DNA from: a virus
Length of the DNA stretch: 60,001 bases
Virus record (IMG/VR): IMGVR_UViG_3300042889_001592
Location: 1 to 60,001 of that record
Strand: one strand, 5' to 3'
Made by a program: the position numbers and the translations under genes. How positions within the stretch are numbered: position 1 is the stretch's first letter; each line of letters starts with the position of its first letter. The notes beneath the pieces are model-generated. The model ran no database searches, was not told where the DNA came from, and saw only the letters and a list, made by a program, of their open reading frames with translations. Below, piece after piece: positions 16,952 to 25,334 of this stretch.

Positions 16952-17188
16952 TTACTCTCCTATATTCATGTGCTTTAATTCCTTTGGAAGGAACTCAGTA
17001 TTGACATGGCCGCAGGCCTTGCACGCAAATACCGGAATAGGCATGTAGGTTGTTTGACCTGTTCCTGTAAGGATTCCACTTGCCTTTCTAATGTGAAGAG
17101 CTTCTTCAAAAAATGTATGGTTACATTTTTCGCACTCTACCGGAAGTGTTTGATCAATCGATAGATTCATTCTTGGTTGTTGTTCCAT
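16952..17188 (-). CDS. small zinc-ribbon protein
   Basis: The 78-residue protein has two CxxC pairs (CEKC about residue 19, CKAC about 58) separated by a 35-residue loop, the pattern of a zinc ribbon. A role in RNA polymerase or DNA binding is possible but not shown. It ends the GroES/GroEL transcript and overlaps the gene upstream by 22 bases. Confidence 0.75.
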   Translation of the reverse strand: MEQQPRMNLSIDQTLPVECEKCNHTFFEEALHIRKASGILTGTGQTTYMPIPVFACKACGHVNTEFLPKELKHMNIGE

Positions 17189-17445
17189 TGTTCTTGTTTT
17201 TCTTTACCACATAACTCGTCTACCTTTACCTCATCACCTGCAATTTGAAATACAGTGGCCGGGGTAAGGTTCGGACTTTTTTTGCATATGTCTGTTGCTT
17301 TCTCTAGAAGTGTTTTCATATTACCGGCACAATCGGAAGCACGAAGTATCTCTATGATGGTCATAGTACTTCTCTGATGTGCTGTAACGGTAAACGTTCT
17401 ACCTTCTTCTAGTAACTCTTGATATTTTTTTATTGAGTCTGACAT
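17167..17445 (-). CDS. hypothetical protein
   Basis: This 92-residue soluble protein is mostly helical with three scattered cysteines. No family is recognised. It is co-transcribed with GroEL and overlaps the zinc-ribbon gene. Confidence 0.65.
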   Translation of the reverse strand: MSDSIKKYQELLEEGRTFTVTAHQRSTMTIIEILRASDCAGNMKTLLEKATDICKKSPNLTPATVFQIAGDEVKVDELCGKEKQEQWNNNQE

Positions 17446-17457
17446 ACACTTTACGTA

Positions 17458-17823
17458 TTATTTTTTCTTAGGGTAGTACTTTCTTTTTTTCTTTGGCTTT
17501 GCTGCTTCTACTACTGCTGTTACTTCTGGAGATATTTTGTTAATCTCTTCTACCAAAGTATCGTGTGCTTCTACTACTTTTTTCATAGACTCTACCTGCT
17601 CTGTTACTTTGTCTTTCTTAGGTGCTTTCTTTGCTACAATAGGACGTAAGTCTTTATTGTACAATTCTTTAGATAACTCTACTAACTCTTGAGCTTCTTT
17701 GTTGTTGTCAAAGTCCATTTTAAATTCTTTTAAGGGCTTTGTTCCTCTTTGCATATAGTATGCAAGGAATGCTGTTCCTGCTACTATAACTAACACTAAA
17801 ATAATTGATGTTAAAATTGTCAT
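17458..17823 (-). CDS. single-pass membrane protein with lysine-rich tail
   Basis: The 121-residue protein begins with one membrane helix (residues 4-24) and ends in a strongly basic KPKKKRKYYPKKK tail with a helical linker between. The basic tail would face the cytoplasm and could touch nucleic acid or membrane lipid. It follows the histone-like gene after an 80-base GC-rich gap. Confidence 0.65.
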   Translation of the reverse strand: MTILTSIILVLVIVAGTAFLAYYMQRGTKPLKEFKMDFDNNKEAQELVELSKELYNKDLRPIVAKKAPKKDKVTEQVESMKKVVEAHDTLVEEINKISPEVTAVVEAAKPKKKRKYYPKKK

Positions 17824-17902
17824 ATGTTTGTTTATTTGTTAAATTTGCGCGTGACACCTTCGGTGAGGAGGTTTTGACGCCCCCTCCCCTCTCGGTCCTT
17901 GC
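17824..17902 (-). other. GC-rich intergenic stretch with hairpins
   Basis: This gap is far more GC-rich than its surroundings. It contains a CACC/GGTG hairpin and a run of G on the minus strand able to pair with CCTCCTC. The 15-mer CGGTGAGGAGGTTTT at 17861-17875 recurs exactly at 47033-47047 in the tRNA array. No coding sequence is seen. Confidence 0.5.
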
Positions 17903-18070
17903 TTACTTGCTCTCTGCTGTTGAAGCTTTTCTATAATCTGTGATTAATTTCTTAACCTCTCCGATAGACTTTCTTGCTTGTGCTTGCGATTTTTTAGTAG
18001 TTCCGTTATGGCTTGCTACAAAACTTTGATACAATTCATCGATTTGTTCGAATAATTCTTGCTTGTTCAT
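17903..18070 (-). CDS. histone H1-like (Hc1-type) small basic protein
   Basis: A 55-residue frame starts at the ATG at 18070 and ends TAA at 17903. It begins MNKQELFEQIDELYQSF and continues with 'KKSQAQARKSIGEVKKLITDYRKAS', which resembles the short histone H1/Hc1-like proteins of Bacteroidetes. Those proteins bind DNA through Lys/Ala-rich helices. The gene lies 22 bases after GroEL and shares its promoter. Confidence 0.75.
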   Translation of the reverse strand: MNKQELFEQIDELYQSFVASHNGTTKKSQAQARKSIGEVKKLITDYRKASTAESK

Positions 18071-18092
18071 CTTTTTTTCTTTTTAATTAATA

Positions 18093-19727
18093 TTACATGA
18101 ACTGAGAAGGATCGATTCCTGCTCCTTGTTCATCTTTTGGTTTTATACTTGTGATAACACACTCTGTGATTAACATTGTTCCTGCAACTGATGCTGCATT
18201 CTCTAAAGCTAGTCTTGTTACTTTAGTTGGATCAATAATACCTTCCTCTAACATATCAACATACTCCCCTGTTCTTGGATTAAATCCAATCCATTTGTGA
18301 TTGTCAAAGATGTAGTTTACTCTCTCTTCAATTACTTCTGAAGTCTCTCCTGCATTTGCTAAGATCTGTTTGAATGGCTTCTGAAGTGCTTTGATTATAA
18401 TGTCAAATCCTTTTTCTTGATCTGGATGTTGAGCTACTAATGGATGCTCTGTTAAGTGGAAAGAAGCATTTAGTAAAGCAATTCCTCCTCCAGGTAAAAT
18501 ACCTTCTTGTAAAGCTGCTTTAGTTGCATGAAGAGCATCATCTACTCTATCTTTTTTCTCTCTCATTTCAACCTCTGTATGACCTCCAACATGAATCATA
18601 GCTACTCCTCCGATAAGTTTTGCTAATCTGTCTTGTAAGATTTCAATCTCGTAAGGTGAAACTGTATTCTCGATTTGTTCTTTTAATTGCTCAATTCTCT
18701 CTGCAATAGCTTCTTCAGTTCCTTTACCATCTACAATGGTAGTATCATCTTTACCTACTGTTACTTTTCTTGAATTACCAAACCACTGTAAATCGAATTT
18801 GTCTAGCTTCATTCCTTTCTCCTCAGATACAACTGTACCCCCAGTAAGAGCTGCAATGTCTTCAAGCATAGCTTTCTTCTTATCTCCAAATTCAGGAGCT
18901 TTAACTGCTACTACTCTAAGAATTCCTCTCATCTTATTTACAACCAATGTCGATAAAGCCTCTCCGTCAATATCATCTGCAATGATAAGTAAGTCTTTAT
19001 TTTGTTGTGATACTGATTCCAATAAAGGAAGCATCTCTTTTACGTGCTGGATTCTTTTATCTGTGATAAGGATTAAAGGATTGTTCAATACTGAAGTCAT
19101 AGTATTGTTATCTGTAACGAAGTAAGGTGACTTGTATCCTCTGTTGAATTGCATACCCTCTACAGTTTCGAGATAAGTCTCTCCTGTTTTAGATTCTTCA
19201 ATAGTTACTAATCCATCTCTACCAACTTTATCCATTGCTGTTGCAATAAGATTTCCTACTTCTGGGTCATTATTACCTGAGATTGTTGCTACTTGTTTGA
19301 TTTGTTCTTCTTCTGTAACTTCTTTAGAGTACTTCTCTCTTAAGTATTCGACTACTGCTTTAGTGGCAATATCGATTCCTCTTTTTACTTCTACTGCATT
19401 TGCATTTTGTAGCTCAGATAATCCTTGGCTATAAATTTCTCTTGCAAGTAATGTTGCTGTTGTAGTACCATCTCCAGCCAATCTAGCTGATTCGATTGCT
19501 ACTTGTTTTACAGCTTGTGCTCCAGTATTCTCAATTGGATCTTCCAATTCTACTTCTTTGGCTACTGTTACACCATCCTTTGTTGAGGTTGGATTACCTC
19601 CTTGTTGTTGAATAAATACATTCCTACCTGACGGTCCCAATGTACATACTACTGCGTCTGCTAGTTGGTTTACTCCTGATAGTAATTTCTCTCTAGCTTC
19701 TTTTGAAAAACTAATTTGTTTTGACAT
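18093..19727 (-). CDS. groL: chaperonin GroEL
   Basis: The 544-residue protein spans the full length of a 60-kDa chaperonin. '[10 protein letters not shown]' and 'DGVTVAKE' are the N-terminal nucleotide-site strands, '[14 protein letters not shown]' is the ATP loop, and '[11 protein letters not shown]' is the C-terminal equatorial motif. The C-terminus is GIDPSQFM, so the flexible GGM repeat of bacterial GroEL is missing. Divergence from bacterial sequences indicates a phage copy rather than host contamination. It is preceded two bases upstream by GroES, so the phage carries a complete folding machine, probably for virion proteins. Confidence 0.97.
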   Translation of the reverse strand: MSKQISFSKEAREKLLSGVNQLADAVVCTLGPSGRNVFIQQQGGNPTSTKDGVTVAKEVELEDPIENTGAQAVKQVAIESARLAGDGTTTATLLAREIYSQGLSELQNANAVEVKRGIDIATKAVVEYLREKYSKEVTEEEQIKQVATISGNNDPEVGNLIATAMDKVGRDGLVTIEESKTGETYLETVEGMQFNRGYKSPYFVTDNNTMTSVLNNPLILITDKRIQHVKEMLPLLESVSQQNKDLLIIADDIDGEALSTLVVNKMRGILRVVAVKAPEFGDKKKAMLEDIAALTGGTVVSEEKGMKLDKFDLQWFGNSRKVTVGKDDTTIVDGKGTEEAIAERIEQLKEQIENTVSPYEIEILQDRLAKLIGGVAMIHVGGHTEVEMREKKDRVDDALHATKAALQEGILPGGGIALLNASFHLTEHPLVAQHPDQEKGFDIIIKALQKPFKQILANAGETSEVIEERVNYIFDNHKWIGFNPRTGEYVDMLEEGIIDPTKVTRLALENAASVAGTMLITECVITSIKPKDEQGAGIDPSQFM

Positions 19728-19729
19728 AA

Positions 19730-20035
19730 CTACTCTTGTGATTTTCTGATTGTTGCTAAAATTTCTCTGTCTGGAAGTATAAAGTATTCTTGACCTTCAA
19801 AGTCAATACGGATTGTTCCTATCTTAGGAATCAATACCACATCTCCTACACTGGCTTCTACTCTAATAAATTGTCCAAATTCAGACTGGCGTCCTGGACC
19901 TACGGAAACTACTTCACCCATTTCTGGCTTTTCTTTTCCCATATCCGGAATGATAATACTTCCGAATCTTTCTTCTCCTGATTCAACAGGCTTTACAATA
20001 ACTCTGTCGCTGTTAGCTGATAACTCTTGTGACAT
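19730..20035 (-). CDS. groS: co-chaperonin GroES
   Basis: The 101-residue protein fits the GroES fold: 'SDRVIVKPVESGEERFGSIIIPD' with the mobile loop at about 20-32, 'GEVVSVGPG', 'VGDVVLIPKIG' and the C-terminal 'REILATI'. It caps GroEL. It is the first gene of the operon, 30 bases downstream of its promoter, giving the usual bacterial groES-groEL order. Confidence 0.93.
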   Translation of the reverse strand: MSQELSANSDRVIVKPVESGEERFGSIIIPDMGKEKPEMGEVVSVGPGRQSEFGQFIRVEASVGDVVLIPKIGTIRIDFEGQEYFILPDREILATIRKSQE

Positions 20036-20064
20036 AAACTTGATTTGGTTAATAACTTATTTTA

Positions 20065-20095
20065 ATAATATATGAATAAATATCTAAGGAAACAA
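20065..20095 (-). promoter_or_regulatory. promoter of the groES-groEL operon
   Basis: TTG, 20 bases, TATATTAT. The TTG is at 20095-20093, just past the end of the polymerase gene. Confidence 0.75.
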
Positions 20096-20098
20096 CTT

Positions 20099-22432
20099 CT
20101 AATGACCTTCTGCAAAGTTATTTGCTATCTGTGGTGGTGCCTTTAGAGTTACTCCCGGTAGTTGTGTTGTTAATTCCATCAACTCTTGAACGTAAGGCAT
20201 AAACATTTCTGCTTGATCTTCTCTTACATTTATGATCAACTGGTCATGAATCTGAGCTTGTACTCTACCGTCTATTCCTAACTCTTTTGCTTTTCTATTA
20301 ATCTGAATTGCTGCTCTATTCACAACCGCTGCCGCTAAAGACTGTAACTGGTAGTTCAAGCAGTTGTTTAATCCATTTCGATAATCTCTATACATCTGCA
20401 TTACAGGATCTTTTCCGTACTGCTGTTCAAGACTCTTTCTAAATCTCCAATCCAATACTTGATCTCCAAACTTTTCAAAGATCAATTTCACTTTTGGTAA
20501 GTGTCTGATTCGTCCTACTTTATTTTGGATATACCCTAGCCTTTTTACTTGCTCTCTAGAGTTAACTCTCCACTCTTTTAATTGAGGAAAACCATCTAGG
20601 TAACCTGCTACAAGAGTATCAGCTTCTTTCTGAGATATGTTTAGAGTCTTTGCCAATGCATATGCTTCCATTCCGTAGGCAATTCCTAATGAATAAGCCT
20701 TAGCTTGATTTCTTTTTACTGGATCTAATTTCTTTAAAAAGATAGGAGATTTAGTATCAGGTGAAACACCATTTGGATACTTTACTTTATCTTGATCTAG
20801 CTTCTCAGTTCTTATGGCAACAGTAGAATAAAAATCCCATCCGTTGTTAAAGATCTCTTGAAGATTAATATCACCTGCTACAGAAGCAAAGCAGTGAGGT
20901 TCTAGAGAAGTATAATCATTATCGATTAACTTTCTTCCTTCTCCTGCAATTAAGAACTCTCTTACTACATTTGTATATTTTACAAGTAGTGGAGTATCTT
21001 CTCCTTCTTCTTTAGGCTTTGGTAATTGCTGAGCATCTGAACCATATCGTCCTGATACTGTACCGTTTTGTTTATAGTAGAAGTAGTATCTTCCATCCTC
21101 TTGACCATCCAGGAATCTATCGATGTAAGTTGATTTAATCTTCAATAACTTATTATACGTTCTAAGATTATTTGCCCATTCGTATGTCTTAGATAACTCC
21201 TCTAACATATCCATATCGAATTGATCTTGACCTTTCTTAGTCTGAGTAAGAGGTTTGATTCCCATATACTTGAATGCAATCTCACCTAAGTGTTTCTTAG
21301 ACTGAATATTCAAATACTCTCCTTCATTCTCTTCCTTCCACATCGACATAGAGATTCTAACAACTTCCATTTCATCTAGTAGATCTAACTCTCCTGTCAG
21401 TAAGAATTGTTTTACGTTACTCTCTTCTAACTCTTCAATAGCTTTTTTAGTTAATGAATACTTTCCAGTCTTCTCACTTCTTTCTAATGGTAGGGAATGA
21501 AGCATGATTAAATTCTGTGCCCAGTTACCTTTATGTGAAGGAGGGTAAGTATATAGTGCTGTATCAACTACCCATTCTTTTGCTTCTGGAATAGCTAAGA
21601 TGCTATTGATTACAATTCTCTTATTCGATTCTAAATCGTTTGTAATATCTTCTTTAGTCTTTTCTAGTAACGGAAGATCTAAAGCTACTCCTAACTCTTC
21701 CATTGGAACAGTTACTTCTTTGTAAAGAGGCATTACTTCTTCTTCAAAGAAGAATTTCTCTAGTCCTTCTTCTTTTAAAACTTTTAGGAAGTGATTACAA
21801 ACCCTTAAAGTTAAATCCGTATCGGCAGCAGCATACTTAGAGAGGATTGCCATATCTGCTTTAAAGATTTCGTAAAGATCTTTTGTAGTTGATCCTCCAT
21901 TTGCTTTGATAGATTCTTTTAGCTCTACCTGCTCTTTGTTGGCTGCTTCTTCTACATTCAGACCTATCTCTTTCTGAATTGAGATTGCTAATGCTTTTAG
22001 TCCAAATACTCCCATGCCGGCTCCTTCTTCCTGTACTGTATGAACAAGGAGAGCTGTATCTACCCATAGATCTTCCAATAAAGATACTCCGTAATAGTTC
22101 TTAGTAATACGGCAGTCAAAAGAAGCATTGTGCATTACCAGTTTCTTACCCTTAAGCAGCGGGAGTAACTTTTTAGTAATGTCATGTGCTCCTTTTCCGC
22201 CGATAGTACATTCCTCTAATTGATTTGTTTCTGTATTCCACTTCTGAGTAGGAAGGTAGAATCCTATTCCTTCTTCTCCTGATACAGACCATCCTACAAC
22301 TTGATCCCTTCTTACATTTAGTCCAGTTGTCTCAGTATCGTAGGAAATAACCTCCGACTGATTAATATGTTCGATAAGTAAATTGACAGTTTCAATACTG
22401 TCGACGTGGTAATATTTTTTTTCTATTTGCAT
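20099..22432 (-). CDS. polA: DNA polymerase, family A, with 3'-5' exonuclease
   Basis: The 777-residue protein has an intact DnaQ-like proofreading domain: 'YDTETTGL' (Asp32, Glu34), 'MHNASFDCRI' and 'YAAADTDLT'. The polymerase part shows motif A 'DYTSLEPHCFAS', motif B 'KRNQAKAYSLGIAYGME' and motif C 'IHDQL' (729-731). The usual HDE of motif C is HDQ, so the glutamate is replaced while the catalytic aspartate stays. There is no 5'-nuclease domain, as in T7-type replicative enzymes. It follows the GIY-YIG gene in one operon. Confidence 0.95.
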   Translation of the reverse strand: MQIEKKYYHVDSIETVNLLIEHINQSEVISYDTETTGLNVRRDQVVGWSVSGEEGIGFYLPTQKWNTETNQLEECTIGGKGAHDITKKLLPLLKGKKLVMHNASFDCRITKNYYGVSLLEDLWVDTALLVHTVQEEGAGMGVFGLKALAISIQKEIGLNVEEAANKEQVELKESIKANGGSTTKDLYEIFKADMAILSKYAAADTDLTLRVCNHFLKVLKEEGLEKFFFEEEVMPLYKEVTVPMEELGVALDLPLLEKTKEDITNDLESNKRIVINSILAIPEAKEWVVDTALYTYPPSHKGNWAQNLIMLHSLPLERSEKTGKYSLTKKAIEELEESNVKQFLLTGELDLLDEMEVVRISMSMWKEENEGEYLNIQSKKHLGEIAFKYMGIKPLTQTKKGQDQFDMDMLEELSKTYEWANNLRTYNKLLKIKSTYIDRFLDGQEDGRYYFYYKQNGTVSGRYGSDAQQLPKPKEEGEDTPLLVKYTNVVREFLIAGEGRKLIDNDYTSLEPHCFASVAGDINLQEIFNNGWDFYSTVAIRTEKLDQDKVKYPNGVSPDTKSPIFLKKLDPVKRNQAKAYSLGIAYGMEAYALAKTLNISQKEADTLVAGYLDGFPQLKEWRVNSREQVKRLGYIQNKVGRIRHLPKVKLIFEKFGDQVLDWRFRKSLEQQYGKDPVMQMYRDYRNGLNNCLNYQLQSLAAAVVNRAAIQINRKAKELGIDGRVQAQIHDQLIINVREDQAEMFMPYVQELMELTTQLPGVTLKAPPQIANNFAEGH

Positions 22433-22440
22433 AACTGATT

Positions 22441-22845
22441 TTACTTAAACATTATTGTAGAACTATAATACTCTTTCCATTTTTTCTCGGCTGCGAAAAC
22501 ACAATCTGTTTGTAGTACTTCTTCCCCCCATTCGTCTACTCTGGTAAGAGCTTGGTCATAAAACCTTACATAAAGTTCTATATCAGAACCATTATCTACT
22601 ATCATTTTATTTAAGACAGGAGTAAGTACTGCACAAGCATACCCTTGTCTGTACTTGTAATTATCCATTCTTCTATAGAAATCTATAGACTGCCCTACTT
22701 TAATAACCTTTCCTTTCTGTACAAGTAAGTATACAGCTTTTCTAGTCTGTCTTGACTTATAAGGCCAGTTATCTAATCTTAACTTGTTTGGATCTTCATG
22801 TGCAGAAAAAGTATTAACCTTTTCAAAACTTTGATGGACTTTCAT
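22441..22845 (-). CDS. GIY-YIG-like nuclease domain protein
   Basis: The 134-residue protein has 'AVYLLVQKGKVIKVGQSIDFYRRMDNYK', close to the GIY-YIG core (strand, glycine turn, K-V-G, then Arg), and a later Glu in 'FAAEKKWKEYY' in the place of the metal ligand. The first Tyr pair is changed to VYLL, so activity is uncertain. Possible roles are homing-type or repair nuclease. It starts the operon that contains the polymerase. Confidence 0.65.
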   Translation of the reverse strand: MKVHQSFEKVNTFSAHEDPNKLRLDNWPYKSRQTRKAVYLLVQKGKVIKVGQSIDFYRRMDNYKYRQGYACAVLTPVLNKMIVDNGSDIELYVRFYDQALTRVDEWGEEVLQTDCVFAAEKKWKEYYSSTIMFK

Positions 22846-22872
22846 ACATAACCTTTTTTAATTTATATAATA

Positions 22873-22903
22873 TAAAGATACGAAAAGAGCTGCGGTTAAG
22901 CAA
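22873..22903 (-). promoter_or_regulatory. promoter fused to terminator, upstream of the GIY-YIG/polymerase operon
   Basis: TTG, 20 bases, TATCTTTA. The TTG is in the ascending arm of the terminator hairpin at 22887-22906. Confidence 0.8.
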
Positions 22904-22912
22904 CTCTTTTTT
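22883..22912 (-). terminator. terminator after the QueF operon
   Basis: The minus-strand hairpin GAGTTGC/GCAGCTC is followed by TTTTC. It ends the 26820-22914 transcript. Confidence 0.8.
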
Positions 22913-22913
22913 A

Positions 22914-23183
22914 TTAATATTCCCCGTAAAGGTCAAACTTTTCTGGCTCTGGAGGTGTCCAAGTAACTGTCTGTGTTTTAATAGCGTAGAGCTCTCCTTT
23001 TAAAGGTTCTAATCTATAAGCTCCTTTAAATTCTGTCGCTCTCATATAAGCCGATAGAGTTGGTACTAGTCCTTCAATTACTCCAGGAGGAAATCCATAC
23101 CACTCTCCTTTCCAATTATCACCTGGCGGTACTCTCCTTGCAATCAACTCAAGTACTTCTTCTTGTCTTGAATTAGCTTCCAT
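22914..23183 (-). CDS. hypothetical protein at the end of the dpdA/queF operon
   Basis: I choose the ATG at 23183, which overlaps the QueF stop as TAATG. The 89-residue product contains 'PPGDNWKGEWYGFPPGVI' and 'TVTWTPPEPEKFDLYGEY', rich in Pro, Trp and Tyr. No family is recognised. Its place in the operon makes a link to deazaguanine metabolism possible. Confidence 0.65.
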   Translation of the reverse strand: MEANSRQEEVLELIARRVPPGDNWKGEWYGFPPGVIEGLVPTLSAYMRATEFKGAYRLEPLKGELYAIKTQTVTWTPPEPEKFDLYGEY

Positions 23184-24106
23184 TATTGGCGTAATGTTTT
23201 TTCCATTCTGCATTTTACATCTGCAAAGAAGCTTGGGATTAATTCCTTATGTGAAGCTCTTACTGGATTAATATCTAATCCTCCTCTACGAGTGTAAAGA
23301 CAAGCTACCATTAATTCTTCTGGATTGTAAGCTTCTCTTAAGTGCATGTAAACCATTTCACAAATCTCTTCGTGGAAGTGACTTACTTGTCTGTGACTTA
23401 CAATATATTTTGCTAATGATTCTAAATTAGGAACAACTCCTGCTTTAGGTTTAATGTGAATAAATACATCACCCCAGTCTGGTTGATTTGTTACTCTACA
23501 ATTTGATCTTAAAAGATTTGATTGTATTTTGATTACTCCAATTTCGAAATCATCATCTACTTCTTCTGTTTCCAATTGTGTAGCATCTGAATGATAAGAA
23601 GTAAATTCAATATTATCTAGATTAGCTATTTGATCCAATTGTGCATATCCTTTAAATGCATATGCTGGTCCAAAGTCTGAAGTAAACATCTCTACTTCTA
23701 CATTTGTTTGTAACTTCTCAGATAAATCTCTCTTTACTCTATCTTTTAAAATTGCAATACACTCTGCTGCTGTATCTCCCATTTGAGTCATATTGAATGA
23801 ATTCAAATACAATTTGATAGATTTAGACTCTACGTGAAGTTTTGAATCTGCTGGATAGTAAATTTTCAACATCCCTACTACTGGAAGTCCTTTTGTAGTG
23901 ATTGCTGATACTTCGTATGCATTCCAAACATCTCCTCCAACAAATGGTAAGTTGTTATCGTCTATTCCGTATGCTTCTCTGTTTAAGTAACGAGGAATCT
24001 CTACTAATAATTCTGGATCATAAGTATCCTTATAACCTTCTCCTCCTACTTTACCAAGATGCTTTCCGGCAATCTTTACTACTTCTGCTTGATTTAATTC
24101 TGCCAT
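23183..24106 (-). CDS. queF: QueF, NADPH-dependent 7-cyano-7-deazaguanine reductase
   Basis: The 307-residue bimodular QueF reduces the nitrile of preQ0 to the aminomethyl group of preQ1. 'VESKSIKLYLNSFN' at 92-105 is the QueF substrate and NADPH motif, Cys203 in 'LLRSNCRVTNQPDWG' is the thioimide-forming cysteine, 'FHEE' at 244-247 and 'RRGGLDINP' at 273-281 complete the active site. It lies downstream of a DpdA-like gene, which points to preQ1 being destined for DNA rather than only tRNA. Confidence 0.93.
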   Translation of the reverse strand: MAELNQAEVVKIAGKHLGKVGGEGYKDTYDPELLVEIPRYLNREAYGIDDNNLPFVGGDVWNAYEVSAITTKGLPVVGMLKIYYPADSKLHVESKSIKLYLNSFNMTQMGDTAAECIAILKDRVKRDLSEKLQTNVEVEMFTSDFGPAYAFKGYAQLDQIANLDNIEFTSYHSDATQLETEEVDDDFEIGVIKIQSNLLRSNCRVTNQPDWGDVFIHIKPKAGVVPNLESLAKYIVSHRQVSHFHEEICEMVYMHLREAYNPEELMVACLYTRRGGLDINPVRASHKELIPSFFADVKCRMEKTLRQ

Positions 24107-24107
24107 G

Positions 24108-24632
24108 TTATTTTATATAGTTTAATATTTGTTCAACTCTTTGTTTAGGACTTCCTGATACTGTTAAGTAATCTCCTCCTAATGCTTTAATTGCTTTTAA
24201 GTTATTCTCAAATTGCTTATCGATTGCATCTCTCCATCCTTCGTTAACACTTCTTACTCCATCATCTACAGAAGCAAATTCAATAGGGAAATAAATAAAA
24301 TGTGTATATTGATCCTTAACTCTCATCCAAGTATCTAAGATATAATTGTATGTACTATCAGAAATGTTTTCCATATAAGTAGAATATACTACTAGGTCTA
24401 AATAACATCTGTCAAGTATTACATCTCCTGGCTGTAGTAAAGCCTCTAAATGAAAAGAAGAAATAGCAAGCTGTGTTTCAGAAGTTCCATCTTCGTTAAT
24501 AGGAAATCCATATTTACCAACCGTTCTTGTTGATTCGTTTATAAAATTAAACTCTGGAAGTCTATCTTTTAATAATTCGTATACAGTAGTCTTTCCTACT
24601 GATGATGCTCCTACTAATGCTATTCTTTTCAT
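24108..24632 (-). CDS. P-loop nucleoside/nucleotide kinase-like ATPase
   Basis: With the start at the ATG at 24632 the protein has 174 residues and begins 'KRIALVGASSVGKTTVYELL', a Walker A loop of the AAA_28/NadR-like kinase group. 'VILDRCYLDLVVYS' provides the DR-type second motif. These enzymes phosphorylate small substrates such as nucleosides or nicotinamide riboside. Between the formyltransferase and QueF it might handle a deazaguanine (deoxy)nucleoside, but this is only context. Confidence 0.75.
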   Translation of the reverse strand: MKRIALVGASSVGKTTVYELLKDRLPEFNFINESTRTVGKYGFPINEDGTSETQLAISSFHLEALLQPGDVILDRCYLDLVVYSTYMENISDSTYNYILDTWMRVKDQYTHFIYFPIEFASVDDGVRSVNEGWRDAIDKQFENNLKAIKALGGDYLTVSGSPKQRVEQILNYIK

Positions 24633-24634
24633 AA

Positions 24635-25162
24635 CTAATTTTTTAAGAAGTCTACCCAAAGACTTACTGATATACTATGTAATATATGAAATAATTCTCC
24701 AATCTCCAACCCTTTTATAGAAACTTTTCTACTACGGAGTATCTCTCCTTCATCAACTCCTTCTGTTACTCTATGAATAACACATCCTGAGGATTCTAAT
24801 CCTAGGTCGAAAGCTTTTTGCTGAGGATCTTTTCCTTTTAGTTCTGGATATTCAGTTATAAGTCCTGGATGTCCGTTATAGATTTCAAATCGATTACAGA
24901 TATATGGAGGCATAATTCTCAACCATCCATGAAGAGTTACTAAAGGATTTCCATATTGGCCAAGTATCATTGACAATTCTTCTTCTGTAGGTTTATTCTC
25001 TACAAAGACTAAATGCTTTGATTCTAAAGCCGGATGAATCTTTCTAAGATGTTCTGGTCTTTCGTTTGTTACTATCATATCAGGCCATCTTCCTAAAAGC
25101 TTTGACACTTCTACGATCTCTGATCCTGTTTGACTAAAGAATGCTATCCAAGGCCTACTCAT
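24635..25162 (-). CDS. formyltransferase (PurN/Fmt-fold), candidate base-modifying enzyme
   Basis: The 175-residue protein has the formyltransferase catalytic pattern: 'EIYNGHPGLITEYPELKGKD' with Asn-x-His, and 'SSGCVIHRVTEGVDEGEIL' with the conserved Asp. It ends soon after, so it is shorter than full PurN and lacks the Fmt C-terminal domain. The family moves a formyl group from 10-formyl-THF to an amine. In the same operon as DpdA and QueF, the free amine of preQ1 is an attractive acceptor. I recall reports of a formylated preQ1 base in phage DNA; assignment here is inference. Confidence 0.8.
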   Translation of the reverse strand: MSRPWIAFFSQTGSEIVEVSKLLGRWPDMIVTNERPEHLRKIHPALESKHLVFVENKPTEEELSMILGQYGNPLVTLHGWLRIMPPYICNRFEIYNGHPGLITEYPELKGKDPQQKAFDLGLESSGCVIHRVTEGVDEGEILRSRKVSIKGLEIGELFHILHSISVSLWVDFLKN

Positions 25163-25334
25163 GTGATATACTTATTATTCTACTTTCATCTACAAAGATA
25201 AAATTACCTTTTACTCTTAAACTGTACGAAGGTTTTCCTGAAGTGTTATTTACTATTCCAAATACTTCAGCATCTATAATCTCATTATCGAGATTAATAA
25301 TAACCATCTCTCCTACTTTATACTTTGCGTCCAT
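25155..25334 (-). CDS. small SH3-like hypothetical protein
   Basis: The 59-residue protein starts at the ATG at 25334 inside the end of the DpdA-like gene. Its strand-rich 'KVGEMVIINLDNEIIDAEVFGIV' sequence suggests a small beta barrel. It overlaps the formyltransferase start by 8 bases. No family is recognised. Confidence 0.6.
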   Translation of the reverse strand: MDAKYKVGEMVIINLDNEIIDAEVFGIVNNTSGKPSYSLRVKGNFIFVDESRIISISHE

